Origin: an uncultured Gemmatimonadota bacterium
GTDB lineage: Bacteria > Gemmatimonadota > Gemmatimonadetes > Gemmatimonadales > GWC2-71-9
Length of the DNA stretch: 6,639 bases
Reading direction: 5' to 3'
Assembly (NCBI GenBank): GCA_946479825.1
Contig: CAMLHU010000122.1
Span: forward strand, 1 to 6,639
Shown here: piece after piece, positions 6,509-6,639 of the stretch
Numbering within the stretch: the first letter of the stretch is position 1
Layout of the letters: each line of letters opens with the position of its first letter
Notes under the pieces: generated by a model
What the model was told of the DNA's origin: nothing
Database searches by the model: none
What the model saw: the letters and a program-made list of their open reading frames with translations, nothing else
Program-made: the position numbers and the translations under genes

Positions 6509-6639
6509 TCAGGGCAGCGGGAGGGAAGTCCCGTAGGCCGCGTTGATCGTGGCCGCGAGCGAATCGGCGATGAGTTTGTGTGCTGCCGCGCTCGGGTGGA
6601 CGCCGTCGAGGGTGAACATCGAGCCGAACAGCACGTTGG
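6509..6639 (-). CDS. C-terminal fragment of a GDSL/SGNH-family hydrolase
   Basis: Only the last 42 codons and the stop are inside the window; the gene continues past the right edge. The fragment contains FTLDGVHPSAAAHKLIADS, which is block V of SGNH/GDSL esterases. Its D-G-V-H-P core supplies the catalytic Asp and His, with the nucleophilic Ser expected far upstream. The tail INAAYGTSLPLP resembles the end of bacterial GDSL lipases/acylhydrolases that follow the pattern LDGxHPxxxGYxLIAN...INxxYG. The enzyme would be an ester hydrolase, often exported, but export and substrate cannot be judged from this end. An intrinsic terminator follows immediately, so it is the last gene of its transcript and is not co-transcribed with the HD gene. 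Confidence 0.85.
   Translation of the reverse strand, partial: NVLFGSMFTLDGVHPSAAAHKLIADSLAATINAAYGTSLPLP

Overview
This is a strongly GC-rich window in which every supported gene lies on the minus strand, so transcription runs from high to low coordinates. A TolC-type outer-membrane channel, a lipoprotein membrane-fusion protein and a periplasmic LTxxQ protein point to a Gram-negative, double-membrane bacterium. The base composition and the style of the gene set would suit Gemmatimonadota or another high-GC Gram-negative phylum. That placement is inference; no marker gene is present to fix it.

Layout, in transcription order from the right edge: (1) 6639-6509 holds the last 42 codons of a GDSL/SGNH hydrolase, followed by a well-formed intrinsic terminator (6488-6451). 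(2) 6450-6303 is a gene-free gap dominated by a 13-unit tandem heptamer (GGGCTTA on the plus strand), which resembles a telomere repeat and runs almost to the next start codon. (3) 6302-4288 is a two-gene unit: a COG2316-like HD-superfamily hydrolase, then, 14 bases later, a cardiolipin-synthase-like phospholipase D with two intact HKD motifs and an unusual C-terminal membrane hairpin. (4) After a 34-base gap containing a small perfect hairpin, 4253-1 is a tightly packed run of six genes: ECF sigma factor, single-span putative anti-sigma factor, membrane-anchored Spy/CpxP/CnrX-like periplasmic protein, TolC-family channel, MacB/LolD-type ABC ATPase, and a MacA/HlyD-type adaptor cut by the left edge. 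Four of the five junctions are 4-base ATGA or GTGA overlaps and the fifth is a 2-base gap.

The six-gene run reads as a self-regulating envelope-stress or toxic-compound response. A periplasmic sensor and an anti-sigma factor would hold the sigma factor inactive; on release, sigma would transcribe its own operon, including a tripartite ABC export pump. The sigma/anti-sigma/sensor order recalls the CnrH-CnrY-CnrX nickel/cobalt regulator, but here the pump is ABC-type rather than RND-type. The FtsX/MacB-like permease needed to complete the pump is not in the window and would be expected just beyond the left edge.

The most unusual non-coding signal is the heptamer array. It has a 28-bp higher-order period, a continuous series of G-tracts able to form G-quadruplexes, and stop codons in all six frames, and it abuts a gene with no visible Shine-Dalgarno sequence.
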